Positions 50,466 through 59,639 are shown, counted from the stretch's first letter. The stretch: 64,000 bases of DNA from Mycobacterium sp. DL99 (GCF_004762045.1 NZ_SJOM01000007.1:4760874-4824873), one strand, 5' to 3'. Numbers and translations are program-made. Notes: a model not told the origin generated them from the letters alone.

Positions 50466-53400
50466 ATGACGGAAACTGCGACGTGCCGCGCGTGTGGTAC
50501 CGAGCCGCGAGCGGGTGCCCGGTATTGCGATGCGTGCGGGGCGCCCGTCACTTCGACAGCGGGCGCCGAGTACAAGCAGGTCACAGTCTTGTTCGCCGAT
50601 GTCGTGCGGTCCATGGACATCGCAGCGACCTTGGGCGCCGAGCGGCTCCGCGAGATCATGAGCGATCTGTTCAACCGCTCCGCCGCCGTGGTCCGCCGAT
50701 ATGGCGGCACCGTAGACAAGTTCACCGGCGACGGCATCATGGCCATCTTCGGGGCGCCGGTTGCATTGGAAGACCATGCTTTTCGCTCCTGCCTGGCCGC
50801 ACTGGAGATCCATCAGCAGACCGCCCTGCTGGCGGTGCAGGTAAAGGCCCGCGATGGCCTCGACCTGCAGTTGCGCATCGGATTGAGTTCCGGCCAGGTC
50901 ATCACCGGCGAAGTCGGCACCGACACGATGAGCTACACCGCGATCGGCGAACACGTGGGCATGGCGCAACGCATGGAATCGGTCGCCCCACCTGGCGGGG
51001 TCATGCTGACGGAGTCGACCGCACACCTGGTCGAAGACACCATGATGCTGGGCGAGCCCGAGATGGTGCAGGTCAAAGGTGCCGACCACCCGATCCGGGC
51101 GCGCCGGCTACTGGAGCTCAATTCCGCGCACAACCTGCTCAATGTCGGCGAATCGACCCTGGTCGGCCGAGGCTGGGAACTATCCGCCATCGAGGGCATC
51201 CTGGAGCGCTCGATCCAGGGGCACGGCAGCATCGTCCTGCTGGTGGGCGGGCCCGGCATCGGCAAGAGCCGGCTGGTCAGCGAGCTTGCGGCGAAGGCCG
51301 CCGCCCGTGGTGTACCGGTGAACTCCACATTCTGCGAGTCGCACACCAGCGAAATCCCATTTCATGCCATCGCCGGCTTGCTGCGGGCAGGGTTCGGTGT
51401 GGCAGACCTGGACCGTGAGGCGGCCCGCGCGAAGGTTCGAGACCAGGTCCCCGGCGACACCACGGAGAGTTTGGAGCTACTCGACGACCTGCTCGGCATC
51501 GCCGACCCTGATGTCGTTCTACCGGTGATCGACCCCGACGCCCGGCGACGCCGGCTCACCACCCTGGTCAACGCGGCGTCGCTGGCGCGGACCACGCCGG
51601 CGGTCTATGTCGTCGAGGATGCCCACTGGATCGACGGCGTCAGCGAATCGATGTTGTCGGACTTCCTGTCGGTGACGCCGCAGACTCCGTCCCTGGTCGT
51701 GATCACATACCGCCCCGAGTACCACGGCGCATTGAGTCATGTCCATGGCGCACAGACGATAGTGCTTGCACCACTGGATGATTCGGAGACCTCGACCTTG
51801 ATCACCGAGCTCCTGGGGACCGGTGACGGAGTAGCCGACCTCACCGACACCATCGCCGGGCGGGCCGCCGGGAACCCGTTCTTCGCCCTCGAGATCGTGC
51901 GTGACCTGGCCGAACGGGGCCTGCTCCGCGGCGAACGCGGCGCCTACGTGCTGTGCGGTGGGCAGGGCCGGGTGAGCGTGCCGGCCACCCTCCAGGCCAC
52001 CATCGCCGCGCGCATCGACCGGCTGGATCCGGCGGCCAAACGAACGCTGAGCGCCGCCGCGGTGATCGGGTCCCGGTTCAGTGCCGGTTTGTTGGCCTGC
52101 CTGGACACCGAGCCGGTCTTCGAGGATCTGATCGAAGCGGAGCTGATCGATCAGGTGCAATACACGCCGCACGCGGAGTTCGCATTCCACCATCCGATGG
52201 TGCGGACCGTCGCCTACGAATCGCAGCTCAAGTCCGATCGTGCTGAACTGCATCGACGCCTGGCCGACACCATTGCCGAGCGTGAACCCGAACTGGCCGA
52301 CGAGAACGCAGCGTTGATCGCCGAACACCTGGAAGCCGCCGGCGACCTGCATGCGGCATATACCTGGCACATGCGCGCCGGAGCGCGGGCGAACAACCGC
52401 GATACCGCGGCAGCCCAGATGTGCTGGGAGCGCGCCCGGCAGATCGCCGACCTGCTGCCCGCCGACGATCCCGACCGGCCCGCGATGCGGATAGCTCCGC
52501 GCACCCTGGTGTGCGGCAATGGCTTCCGCAGCAACGTGAAGGTTTCCGGCGCCCGGTTCGAGGAACTGCAGGAGCTGTGCGAGTCCGCCGGAGACAAAGC
52601 CTCACTGGCCATCGGCATGGCCGGGCTGACCGGCGAACTGATGTTGCAGGGGCGGGTGCGCGACGCATCACGGCAGGTGTCCGAGCACATGACCCTGATC
52701 GAGTCGATCGGTGACCCCGCACTCACCGTCGGCTTGTCGGCGACTCCGATCTCACTCAAGATCGAAAGCGGTGAAATGGATGAGGTGCTGCGGTGGTCGC
52801 AGATGGCGATCGACCTGGCCGACGGGGACACCACCAAGGGCAACTTCATCGTCGGCTCACCGCTGGCGGCGGCCTTCGCGGCGCGCAGCATCGCCAAATG
52901 GGCCCTGGGCCTTGAGGGTTGGCGCGCGGACCTCGATCATGCGCTCGCCATGGCACGCAACACCGACAGATTCACCCACGCACTCGTCATCACCTGGACG
53001 TACTTCACCACAGTGTCCTGCGGAGTACTGCTCGCCAGCGACGATGCGCTACGCGACATCGACGGGGCGCTGCAGATCACCGAAGGTGCCGGCGACGACA
53101 TCGCGCTCGGCCTGGCTCGAGTGACCATGGGATACGCCTTGCTGAACCGAGAATCGCCGGCGGACCGGGAGCGCGGACTGGGCCTGCTCGGCCAGGTGCG
53201 GCAGATGTGCGTGAGCGGACGGTTCTACATGTCCGAGCTGGTCGGCATCGATGTGTACACCGCGCGCGAACGGGCCAAGCGCGGTGACCGGGCCGGGGCG
53301 ATCCGGGTGCTGCGCGAAGCGATCGACGACCTCTTTCACAGTGGACAGCTTCCCTACAACATCTTGGCGACGGGGATCCTCGCGGAAACCCTGCTGGACC

Positions 53401-53633
53401 GGGGCGCCGAAGGTGACGTAGACGAGGCCGAGGCGGCGATCTCCAGACTGGTGGCGATCCCCGTAGACGATGGCCTCATCCTTCGCGACGTCATGTTGTT
53501 GCGGATCCGCGCACTCATCGCCCGCGTCAAGGGCGACGACGCCGGCTACCGCGATTTCCGAGACCGGTACCGGGACCTGGCCGGCCGGCTCGGCTTCGAG
53601 GGACACATGGCGTTGGCCGCGGCGTTGCCCTGA
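50466..53633 (+). CDS. Cyclase-AAA ATPase multidomain protein
   Basis: The 1055-residue protein has a zinc ribbon (Cys7, Cys10, Cys21, Cys24), a class III cyclase domain (about 35-200), an AAA ATPase with Walker A GGPGIGKS (261-268), and a long helical C-terminus of TPR type. The cyclase keeps metal Asp45 and Asp89 and Lys85 but the transition-state Asn is Gly165 (GEHVGMAQRM), with Arg169 retained. It may bind nucleotide rather than make cAMP efficiently. No LuxR DNA-binding domain was seen. A TATCCT -10 candidate is at 50425-50430, with a leader of about 28 bases. Confidence 0.82.
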   Translation: MTETATCRACGTEPRAGARYCDACGAPVTSTAGAEYKQVTVLFADVVRSMDIAATLGAERLREIMSDLFNRSAAVVRRYGGTVDKFTGDGIMAIFGAPVALEDHAFRSCLAALEIHQQTALLAVQVKARDGLDLQLRIGLSSGQVITGEVGTDTMSYTAIGEHVGMAQRMESVAPPGGVMLTESTAHLVEDTMMLGEPEMVQVKGADHPIRARRLLELNSAHNLLNVGESTLVGRGWELSAIEGILERSIQGHGSIVLLVGGPGIGKSRLVSELAAKAAARGVPVNSTFCESHTSEIPFHAIAGLLRAGFGVADLDREAARAKVRDQVPGDTTESLELLDDLLGIADPDVVLPVIDPDARRRRLTTLVNAASLARTTPAVYVVEDAHWIDGVSESMLSDFLSVTPQTPSLVVITYRPEYHGALSHVHGAQTIVLAPLDDSETSTLITELLGTGDGVADLTDTIAGRAAGNPFFALEIVRDLAERGLLRGERGAYVLCGGQGRVSVPATLQATIAARIDRLDPAAKRTLSAAAVIGSRFSAGLLACLDTEPVFEDLIEAELIDQVQYTPHAEFAFHHPMVRTVAYESQLKSDRAELHRRLADTIAEREPELADENAALIAEHLEAAGDLHAAYTWHMRAGARANNRDTAAAQMCWERARQIADLLPADDPDRPAMRIAPRTLVCGNGFRSNVKVSGARFEELQELCESAGDKASLAIGMAGLTGELMLQGRVRDASRQVSEHMTLIESIGDPALTVGLSATPISLKIESGEMDEVLRWSQMAIDLADGDTTKGNFIVGSPLAAAFAARSIAKWALGLEGWRADLDHALAMARNTDRFTHALVITWTYFTTVSCGVLLASDDALRDIDGALQITEGAGDDIALGLARVTMGYALLNRESPADRERGLGLLGQVRQMCVSGRFYMSELVGIDVYTARERAKRGDRAGAIRVLREAIDDLFHSGQLPYNILATGILAETLLDRGAEGDVDEAEAAISRLVAIPVDDGLILRDVMLLRIRALIARVKGDDAGYRDFRDRYRDLAGRLGFEGHMALAAALP

Positions 53634-53701
53634 CTGCGCGGCCGGGTCGCGGGCCACCTATTACGCTTCAGCCACCACGCCCCAGCCAATTAAGGTGATC
53701 G

Positions 53702-54547
53702 ATGACGTTTCCGCCGGCAAACCCCTGGCCCCCTTCGCAGAACTGGCCGCCACCACAGCCTGTGCCCGGCCAGGGGTGGGGACCGGCCCCCGGTGGTTAC
53801 CCGACGCCACCCGCGGCCGGCCCGCCGCCCGGCAACCGATCCAGCCGGCTGATCATGATTGCCGTGGCGATCCTGGTTGTCGTAGTCGTGATTGTCGCGG
53901 CGCTTCTGCTGCTCGGCAGATTCGGCGAGAAGACCAAGACCGTCGGGGATTCCGCGTTGTCGGGTGCGCTGCTGACCGAGGAAGAAGCCGGCAAGGTCCT
54001 GCACGTCGGAACGCTGATCGGCAACTCCGAGGATGGCGACGGCAGTGTTCAGTCGACTTGGGATACCAGTGACCCCGGCGGAACCTGCCTGGTCGGCACC
54101 CCCGGCGCCGAACGCGATCACAAGGGCAGCGGATCGACGGCAGTGCGGCGGCAATATCTGCAGTCACCCGACGACAGCGGCGACGGACCGAGCGTCTATT
54201 TCGACCAGGCAGTCGTCGCGTTTCCCGATGCCGACGCCGCGCGACGATTCGTCCAGAAGGCGAAAGAGAAATTGCAGCAATGCGCCGGAAAGACCGTGGA
54301 ATCGGACGATACCGATGGGTCGACCCACCAATGGCGCAACGGCGACGTCTCAGAAAACGACGGCGTGCTGTCCTCCTCGGCGGACGAACTCGGCGACGCG
54401 GGCGGTTGGACGTGTCAGTACGCGGTGGCCCCACGGCACAACGTCGTGGCCGAAATCCAGTTGTGCGGAGGCAACGCCGATGCCGACACCCTCGGTCGGC
54501 TCGTCTCGGAGATGACCAACAAGATCGATGAGGCGGCAGGAAGTTAG
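53702..54547 (+). CDS. PknH-type sensor-domain membrane protein
   Basis: The 281-residue protein has a Pro/Gly-rich cytoplasmic N-terminus (1-46), one membrane segment (about 49-72), and an extracellular domain with paired Cys (GGTCLVG, QQCAGK, GWTCQYA, QLCGGN) matching the PknH sensor domain (PF14032 type). It has no kinase domain. AAGGTG lies 5 bp before the ATG. The ligand is unknown. Confidence 0.8.
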   Translation: MTFPPANPWPPSQNWPPPQPVPGQGWGPAPGGYPTPPAAGPPPGNRSSRLIMIAVAILVVVVVIVAALLLLGRFGEKTKTVGDSALSGALLTEEEAGKVLHVGTLIGNSEDGDGSVQSTWDTSDPGGTCLVGTPGAERDHKGSGSTAVRRQYLQSPDDSGDGPSVYFDQAVVAFPDADAARRFVQKAKEKLQQCAGKTVESDDTDGSTHQWRNGDVSENDGVLSSSADELGDAGGWTCQYAVAPRHNVVAEIQLCGGNADADTLGRLVSEMTNKIDEAAGS

Positions 54548-54617
54548 CGATCGCACTACAGCTTCTCCAGACCGGAATCCAGTGAAACTGCGCTTGTGTC
54601 GGCAGACGGTGGCATAA

Positions 54618-54633
54618 TCGAACGTATGTTCGA
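54618..54633. promoter_or_regulatory. LexA/SOS box over the start codon
   Basis: TCGAAC-GTAT-GTTCGA fits the mycobacterial SOS consensus TCGAAC-N4-GTTCGA and includes the ATG of the 13E12 remnant (54626). CATAAT (54613-54618) stands 7 bp upstream of the ATG, so LexA would block transcription start. Confidence 0.8.
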
Positions 54634-55048
54634 GACCGTGTCGGATGTGGCCCTGATCGACAGGATCAGTGCCGGTGCGCGGGCGGAGTCGGTGGCGATC
54701 GCGGGCCGGTTGGCCTTCTGCGCCGGGTGGTCGGACCGCCAATTCCCCGATGGCACCGTCGAATTCACCGCACCCACCGGGCACACCTATGTCACCGAAC
54801 CCCACGGCGCCGGCCTGTTCCCGACCCTGGCACAACCCACTGGGGAGCTGAACCTTCCCGAACCGCCGGCCCACCACCCGAACCGGGGCGCGAGGATGCC
54901 GACCCGCCGCCAAACCCGCGAACAAGACCGCCGAGACCGGATCAACGCCGAACGACGGCTACGCGCCGAACTCAACAACGACCTCGAATTCGAACGCGAC
55001 TACCAAGCCTGGCTCGCCGAAGAATACGGACCACCCCCACCATTCTGA
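54626..55048 (+). pseudogene. Internally deleted 13E12-family HNH gene
   Basis: The 140-codon ORF reads as the N-terminus of a 13E12 (DUF222/HNH) protein (MFETVSDVALIDRISAGARA, to about residue 33) joined in frame to its C-terminus (GWSDRQFPDGTVEFTAP, then THxxT-like TYVTEPHGAG, then PTRRQTREQDRR and the tail WLAEEYGPPPPF). About 300-350 residues, including DUF222 core and the HNH nuclease, are missing. The junction is near 54724/54725. The frame and SOS box are intact, so it may still be expressed. The start is set by the family N-terminus and by the overlapping operator. Confidence 0.82.
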
Positions 55049-55059
55049 TTAGGTGTAGA

Positions 55060-55077
55060 CGCTGCGTGCCCGCAGCG
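55060..55077. terminator. GC hairpin after the 13E12 remnant
   Basis: CGCTGCG-TGCC-CGCAGCG forms a 7-bp stem and 4-base loop 11 bp after the stop. No U-tract follows. Confidence 0.5.
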
Positions 55078-55149
55078 AAAGGCACAAAGGCGCCACCCAC
55101 GAGTTGCCTGCGCGGTAGCGTCCGTGTGTAGCTGCAGACGGGAGAACCC

Positions 55150-55443
55150 ATGAAGCTCTTCATCATCGGAGGCCTGGCCGCCGTGCTGACGGCGGCCGGG
55201 CTGATCACCTCGGCCCCGCCGGCCAGTGCCGGCTGCCTGTATGGCGGTAACGTGATCAGCAAGTGCGACGGACCCATCCAGCCCGACGGCAGCTGGCAAC
55301 GTTGCATCGGAACTTGGGGCTATGTGCCCAGCGGTTTCAGTTCCCACCTGGTGCCCGTGAAGCGCTGCGACCCGATGGGCCCGGGCCACGACTATCCCTT
55401 CGATTTCACCTTCACCGATCCGCCGACCCATATCGACGACTAA
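55150..55443 (+). CDS. Small secreted CDGP-family protein
   Basis: The 97-residue protein has a signal peptide cleaved after ASA (about residue 27) and four Cys in the mature part (C29, C39, C52, C73), with the CDGP motif at 39-42. Small CDGP proteins are common in mycobacteria and are secreted; their function is unknown. A GGGAG ribosome-binding site precedes the ATG. Its stop interlocks with that of the convergent AraC gene (CTAA at 55440-55443). Confidence 0.78.
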   Translation: MKLFIIGGLAAVLTAAGLITSAPPASAGCLYGGNVISKCDGPIQPDGSWQRCIGTWGYVPSGFSSHLVPVKRCDPMGPGHDYPFDFTFTDPPTHIDD

Positions 55444-56264
55444 TCGCCTCCATGCTGAGCCGCGTACTCCCCCGGCGTGCTGCCCAGCATGGACCGGAAG
55501 TCGTTGATGAAGTGGGCCTGGTCATACCAGCCGAGTCGCACTGCGAGATCGGCGAAATCGACGCCGGGCACACTCTCGATCTCCAGCGCCGCCTGCTGCA
55601 ACCGGTACCGGCACAGCACCCACTTGACCGTCACCCCGACATAGCGACGGAACACCCGCTGCGTGGTCCGCGCACTCCACGGTGAGAGCGCCATGACCTG
55701 TTCCACCCGATGCAATGACGCGTCGTCACGCATCCGGTCGACCAACGGGACCAGCGCACGGTAGGTCTCATCCATCTGGGCTGTCGAAGCGGAGATGCCG
55801 GCTTCCAGGCGGGCGTGGACGGTAGCCGCATCCTCACCGAGAACGGCTGGTGTACCGAATAATTCGTCACTCGCAGGTACCACCCGACCGGTCATCGCGG
55901 CAGCGTCCCCACCGAAGCGGGCGGTGAAGCCCCCGGGCCGGAATCGGGCTCCGACCACAGCCCCGCGCCCGCTGATGGTGATGCGGAAAACCTTGGGCAC
56001 GACACCATGCAGCAAGGTACTGGGCAGCTGATGACCATGGCGCACAACATCATCGCCCCACTCACGGGTCAGATGCATGGCCGGGAAGGTGATCACGGTG
56101 CTCTCGACCGGACCTGCCTCGCGCCGGTCCCAACTCACCGACCAGAAGTGCTCGACGAACCTCGCGGCGTCCTCCGACGGCGCCCACCGGTGCAGGTCGA
56201 ATGCCGAGACATTGCCGGAACGGCCGACCACCCCGCGCACTGGCGCGTTTTTCCAAGCGGCCAT
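55440..56264 (-). CDS. AraC-family transcriptional regulator
   Basis: The 274-residue regulator has an N-terminal cupin-like/effector region (WAPSEDAARFVEHFW, GARFRPGGFTARFG) and a C-terminal helix-turn-helix (SARTTQRVFRRYVGVTVKWV and LGWYDQAHFINDFRSMLGST). The ATG at 56264 lies 7 bp below TAGGCT, consistent with a leaderless start. It is divergent from a VOC-family gene. Confidence 0.85.
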   Translation of the reverse strand: MAAWKNAPVRGVVGRSGNVSAFDLHRWAPSEDAARFVEHFWSVSWDRREAGPVESTVITFPAMHLTREWGDDVVRHGHQLPSTLLHGVVPKVFRITISGRGAVVGARFRPGGFTARFGGDAAAMTGRVVPASDELFGTPAVLGEDAATVHARLEAGISASTAQMDETYRALVPLVDRMRDDASLHRVEQVMALSPWSARTTQRVFRRYVGVTVKWVLCRYRLQQAALEIESVPGVDFADLAVRLGWYDQAHFINDFRSMLGSTPGEYAAQHGGD

Positions 56265-56271
56265 GGCCAAT

Positions 56272-56277
56272 AGCCTA
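56272..56277 (-). promoter_or_regulatory. Leaderless-type -10 box for the AraC gene
   Basis: TAGGCT on the minus strand lies 7 bp before the ATG at 56264. Confidence 0.5.
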
Positions 56278-56291
56278 CGAAACTGGTCAAC

Positions 56292-56762
56292 ATGAGTGTC
56301 ACACCGATTCCCGCGGGCTACAGCAGCCTGACCCCGTTCATCTGCGTCGACGGTGCCGCCGCGGCGATCACGTTCTACCAGAACGTGTTCGGCGCCGATG
56401 TCACCGAGCGGATGGACGGACCCGACGGCACCGTGGCACATGCCGAGTTGGACTTCGGCACCGGCCGGCTGCAGCTCGGCGATCCGCAGGAGGCCTATCA
56501 AATCGCTGCCCCCACCCCCGGAGCCCCTGCAACTCATTCGATCGGGTTGTACTGCCCCGACGTCGACGAGGTGGTGGCCCGGGCCGAGGAGGCGGGTGCG
56601 ACGATCCGTGAGCCCGCGCAGACCTTCGTCACAGGCGACCGGTTCGCCTCCATCCTCGATCCGTTCGGCCAGCGCTGGACCGTCATGACGCGCGTCGAGG
56701 ACTTCACGCCGCAGGAGCGCGAACGCCGCGTCGCCGAATGGGCGGCCACCGCCGGGGGTTAA
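56292..56762 (+). CDS. VOC-family protein, PhnB/glyoxalase-like
   Basis: The 156-residue protein has two beta-alpha-beta-beta-beta units, the PhnB-like pattern (GYSSLTPFICVDGAAAAI, TFYQNVFGADVTERM) and the end FGQRWTVMTRVEDF. Such proteins bind metal and act in dioxygenase, isomerase or drug-binding roles; this one is not assigned. It is divergent from the AraC regulator, which may control it. Its TAA stop forms part of the next gene's -10 box. Confidence 0.8.
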   Translation: MSVTPIPAGYSSLTPFICVDGAAAAITFYQNVFGADVTERMDGPDGTVAHAELDFGTGRLQLGDPQEAYQIAAPTPGAPATHSIGLYCPDVDEVVARAEEAGATIREPAQTFVTGDRFASILDPFGQRWTVMTRVEDFTPQERERRVAEWAATAGG

Positions 56763-56765
56763 CGT
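56760..56765 (+). promoter_or_regulatory. Leaderless-type -10 box for the HIT gene
   Basis: TAACGT lies 6 bp before the ATG at 56772, and its first three bases are the stop codon of the upstream VOC gene. Confidence 0.5.
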
Positions 56766-56771
56766 GGCGGC

Positions 56772-57209
56772 ATGTCTTGCGTATTCTGCGCCATCGTCGC
56801 AGGGGAAGCCCCCGCCGTCCGCGTCTACGAGGACGACGACTTCCTGGGCATTCTCGACATCAGGCCATTCACCCGGGGACACACCCTGGTGATCCCGAAA
56901 CGGCACACCGTGGACCTGACGGATACCCCGCCGGAAACCGTGGCCGCGATGGCCGGCATCGGCCAGCGCATCGCGCGCGCAGCCCGGCTGTCCGGGCTGC
57001 ACGCCGACGGCAACAACATCGTGATCAACGACGGTAAGGCCGCCTTCCAGAGCGTGTTCCACATCCACCTGCACGTGGTGCCGCGCCAGGCCGGCGACAA
57101 GCTGTCGTTCGTCAAGGGCATGGTGGTGCGCCGTGACCCCGACCGTGAGGAATCAGGGCGCCTCCTACGTGCGGCGTTGGCGCGGCTCGACGAATCCGCG
57201 CAGGATTGA
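56772..57209 (+). CDS. HIT-family hydrolase
   Basis: The 145-residue protein has the HIT motif (FHIHLHVVPR) with catalytic His residues, and Cys4/Cys7 of the N-terminal HIT pattern. HIT proteins hydrolyse nucleoside phosphoramidates and similar nucleotides. It corresponds in order and length to Rv1262c. The Ddn-like gene follows after 4 bp. Confidence 0.85.
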   Translation: MSCVFCAIVAGEAPAVRVYEDDDFLGILDIRPFTRGHTLVIPKRHTVDLTDTPPETVAAMAGIGQRIARAARLSGLHADGNNIVINDGKAAFQSVFHIHLHVVPRQAGDKLSFVKGMVVRRDPDREESGRLLRAALARLDESAQD

Positions 57210-57213
57210 GCGC

Positions 57214-57663
57214 ATGAGCATGCCCTGGTGGGAGCGCTATATCGGTCTCCCGATGTTGATGTTGCACGACAAGATCTACAAAGCCACGGACGGCCGGATC
57301 GGCCACACGATCCCTGGCGGCCCGTCGACGCTGATCCTGCATACCGTCGGCGCCAAAACCGGTCAGCAGCGCGCGAATTCGCTGGCCTACGCACAAGACG
57401 GCGCCGACTACCTCGTGGTGGCGTCGAAAGGTGGCGAGCCCACATCTCCGGGCTGGTACCACAACCTGAAGGCCAAGCCGCAGGTCGAGATCAACGTCGG
57501 TCCCAAGCGGTTCGGCGTCACGGCCAAGCCGGTGCTGCCCGGCGACCCTGACTACCCGCGGCTGTGGGACATCGTCAACGACATGAAGGGCAACAAGAAC
57601 CGCTACATCGGCTACCAGAAGCGGACAACACGCCCCATTCCGGTGGTCGTGCTGACGCCTTAG
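57214..57663 (+). CDS. Ddn-like deazaflavin-dependent nitroreductase family protein
   Basis: The 149-residue protein belongs to the F420-binding split-barrel family of Ddn: GGPSTLILHTVGAKTGQQR, then GGEPTSPGWYHNLKAKPQVE. As I recall, Rv1261c is an equivalent F420H2-dependent reductase. Reaction and substrate here are unproven. ATG 57214 starts 4 bp after the HIT gene. Its stop interlocks with the convergent LLM gene (TTAG, 57660-57663). Confidence 0.82.
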   Translation: MSMPWWERYIGLPMLMLHDKIYKATDGRIGHTIPGGPSTLILHTVGAKTGQQRANSLAYAQDGADYLVVASKGGEPTSPGWYHNLKAKPQVEINVGPKRFGVTAKPVLPGDPDYPRLWDIVNDMKGNKNRYIGYQKRTTRPIPVVVLTP

Positions 57664-58709
57664 AAGAGTTCCTTGGCGAGCAGTTCCAGGGTGGTGTCGC
57701 GCGCCGTCGCGGTGGCCGGGTCGGCACCGCGGCGAGCCGAGCCCACCGGGTTGACCATGACCTCGTCGACGTCGAATTCTTCGGCCAGGGCCCGGACCTG
57801 GTCGGCCGCCTCGGTGGGCGAGCCCACGACCGCGCGGGCCAGACCGGAGGCCACGATGGCCTGTGCCTGCGGAGTGAGAGTCGTCGCCTCGGCATCCTCG
57901 ACCAGATCGAGGGCGCCGAGCGGCTGACCGGTGCGCAACCGGCCCATCATCTGCAGCTGCGGCAGGAGCAACGCCTTGGCCTCCTCGGTGGTCTCGGCCA
58001 CCGAGGCGTTGACGGTCAGGAAGGTCACCGGCTCGGACGCCAGGTCACTGGGCTGGAATTCGTCGCGGTAGACGGCCAGCGCCTCGGCAGTGCCGTGCCC
58101 GGAGAAATGATGGGCGAACACATACGGCAGCCCCTTGGCCGCCGCCAGGTGCGCCGAGTACATCGACGAGCCGAGCAGCCACATCCGTGGCTCGGTCACC
58201 GCGGCCGGCGTCGCCTTGAGCACATAGTTCTCCCGCATCAGATCCCGCGGCAACGGCACCCGTACCCCGCGCGCGCCCATCAGCGCCACCACGTCGTCGA
58301 GGTACTGCGGGAACGCCTCGATATCGCGATCATCGCGGCCGGCGGCGCCGCGTAGCGCCAGCGAGGTGACGGGATCGGAACCCGGGGCCCGGCCGATGCC
58401 GAGGTCGATGCGACCGGGATGGGCGGCCTCCAGCAGCGCGAACTGCTCGGCCACCGCCAGCGGTGCATGGTTGGGCAACATGACCCCGCCCGAACCCAGC
58501 CGCACCTGCGTGGTGTGCGCGGCCAGATGGGCGATCAGGACCGGCGGGCTGGTGGCAGCCACCGCCGGCATGTTGTGGTGCTCGGCGAGCCAGTAGCGGG
58601 TATATCCGAGCCGGTCGGCGGTCTGGGCCAGGTGAGTCGTTGCGGTCAGGGCATCGGCAGTGGACTGGTCGGTACGCACCGGGACGAGGTCGAGGACAGA
58701 AAGCCGCAT
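57660..58709 (-). CDS. LLM-class flavin-dependent oxidoreductase, MsnO8 type
   Basis: The 349-residue luciferase-like protein has YTRYWLAEHHNMPAVA near the N-terminus, GLGSGG-type phosphate-binding elements and the GRIDLGIGRAPGSDPV loop. It belongs to the MsnO8 group, whose exact activities are unknown. It lies 13 bp downstream of udgB on the same strand, so the two may be co-transcribed. Confidence 0.8.
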   Translation of the reverse strand: MRLSVLDLVPVRTDQSTADALTATTHLAQTADRLGYTRYWLAEHHNMPAVAATSPPVLIAHLAAHTTQVRLGSGGVMLPNHAPLAVAEQFALLEAAHPGRIDLGIGRAPGSDPVTSLALRGAAGRDDRDIEAFPQYLDDVVALMGARGVRVPLPRDLMRENYVLKATPAAVTEPRMWLLGSSMYSAHLAAAKGLPYVFAHHFSGHGTAEALAVYRDEFQPSDLASEPVTFLTVNASVAETTEEAKALLLPQLQMMGRLRTGQPLGALDLVEDAEATTLTPQAQAIVASGLARAVVGSPTEAADQVRALAEEFDVDEVMVNPVGSARRGADPATATARDTTLELLAKELF

Positions 58710-58722
58710 GACAGCGTCAACG

Positions 58723-59571
58723 TCACGAGCGGCCCGGTTCGTTCCCGCCCACCTGTGCCACCAGGCGTTCGGCGGTGACGAAGATGTCGTCGAGCATGGC
58801 CTCGGTGAGCCGACCGGTGAAGGTGTTCTGCTGGCTGGGGTGAAAGCAGCCGAGCAGGGTGACCGGGCCGAAAGCCGAGGTCAGCACCGCCGTCGCGCCG
58901 TGGCCGAACTTCGGGGCCGGTTTGGTGTCTGAACCGAGCAACTCCAGCGCGGCCCGCCACGCGAACCCACCCAACGCGATGACCACCCGCACCGATGGCC
59001 CCACGATTCGCCATTCGGCCTGCAACCACGGCGCGCAGGTGGCGCGCTCGGCTGGGGTCGGCGCGTTGGCCGGCGGCGCACAGCGCACCGCCGCGGCCAC
59101 CCGGGTGCCGATCAGCTGCATGTCATCGGCAGCATCGACACACACCGCCTGGTTGGCCAACCCGGCCCGGTGCAACGCGGCGAACAGGAAATCCCCGGAC
59201 CGGTCCCCGGTGAACACCCGCCCGGTGCGGTTGGCGCCGTGGGCGGCCGGGGCCAGCCCGACGATGAAGATGCCGGGCGCCTCCGCACCGAACCCGGTGG
59301 CCGGCCTACCCCAATACGGTTGATCGGCAAAGGATTTTCGCTTGGCGACAGCCACCTCTTCGCGCCATTCGACCAGCCGGGGGCAGGCCCGGCAGACAGA
59401 GATCAGCGCGTCCAGTTCCGGCACGGTGGGCACTCGGGCGGCCAGTCGCCGCACCTGCGCGGCGGTCTTGGCCACCGGCGTCGTCGCATCCGCCGGATCG
59501 CCGGGCCACCCCGAACCGGGCGGTACCGGCGAGGTGAACTCAACCCCCGTCCCGGGATGAGGCAATCGCAC
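58723..59571 (-). CDS. udgB: Family 5 uracil-DNA glycosylase UdgB
   Basis: The 282-residue protein has the family 5 iron-sulfur Cys pattern (CRACPRL, then RCAPP and ATCAPWL), motif A GLAPAAHGANRTGR, and motif HPSQQNTFTG. It removes uracil from DNA, and family 5 enzymes act also on hypoxanthine and ethenocytosine. The GTG at 59571 matches the family start, and CACAGT stands 6 bp upstream, so the start may be leaderless. The order is as at Rv1259. It is divergent from tap. Confidence 0.85.
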   Translation of the reverse strand: MRLPHPGTGVEFTSPVPPGSGWPGDPADATTPVAKTAAQVRRLAARVPTVPELDALISVCRACPRLVEWREEVAVAKRKSFADQPYWGRPATGFGAEAPGIFIVGLAPAAHGANRTGRVFTGDRSGDFLFAALHRAGLANQAVCVDAADDMQLIGTRVAAAVRCAPPANAPTPAERATCAPWLQAEWRIVGPSVRVVIALGGFAWRAALELLGSDTKPAPKFGHGATAVLTSAFGPVTLLGCFHPSQQNTFTGRLTEAMLDDIFVTAERLVAQVGGNEPGRS

Positions 59572-59619
59572 CAACTCACTGTGCCGGAAATTCCGTCGCG
59601 GCGGGTGCGGGCGCGCTGT

Positions 59620-59625
59620 TAGATT
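59620..59625 (+). promoter_or_regulatory. Candidate -10 box for tap
   Basis: TAGATT lies 14 bp upstream of the tap ATG at 59640, giving a short leader. WhiB7 control could not be judged from the short AT-rich stretch upstream. Confidence 0.45.
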
Positions 59626-59639
59626 CGCCGCGATACCCC

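Noticed and set aside
54548..54625. Possible insertion sequence around the 13E12 remnant
   Set aside because: No transposase and no terminal inverted repeats were found. The fragment is explained by an internal deletion within the 13E12 gene.
59581..59639. Possible WhiB7 site upstream of tap
   Set aside because: Only a short AT-rich stretch is present and no reliable -35 box could be placed, so WhiB7 control was not assigned.
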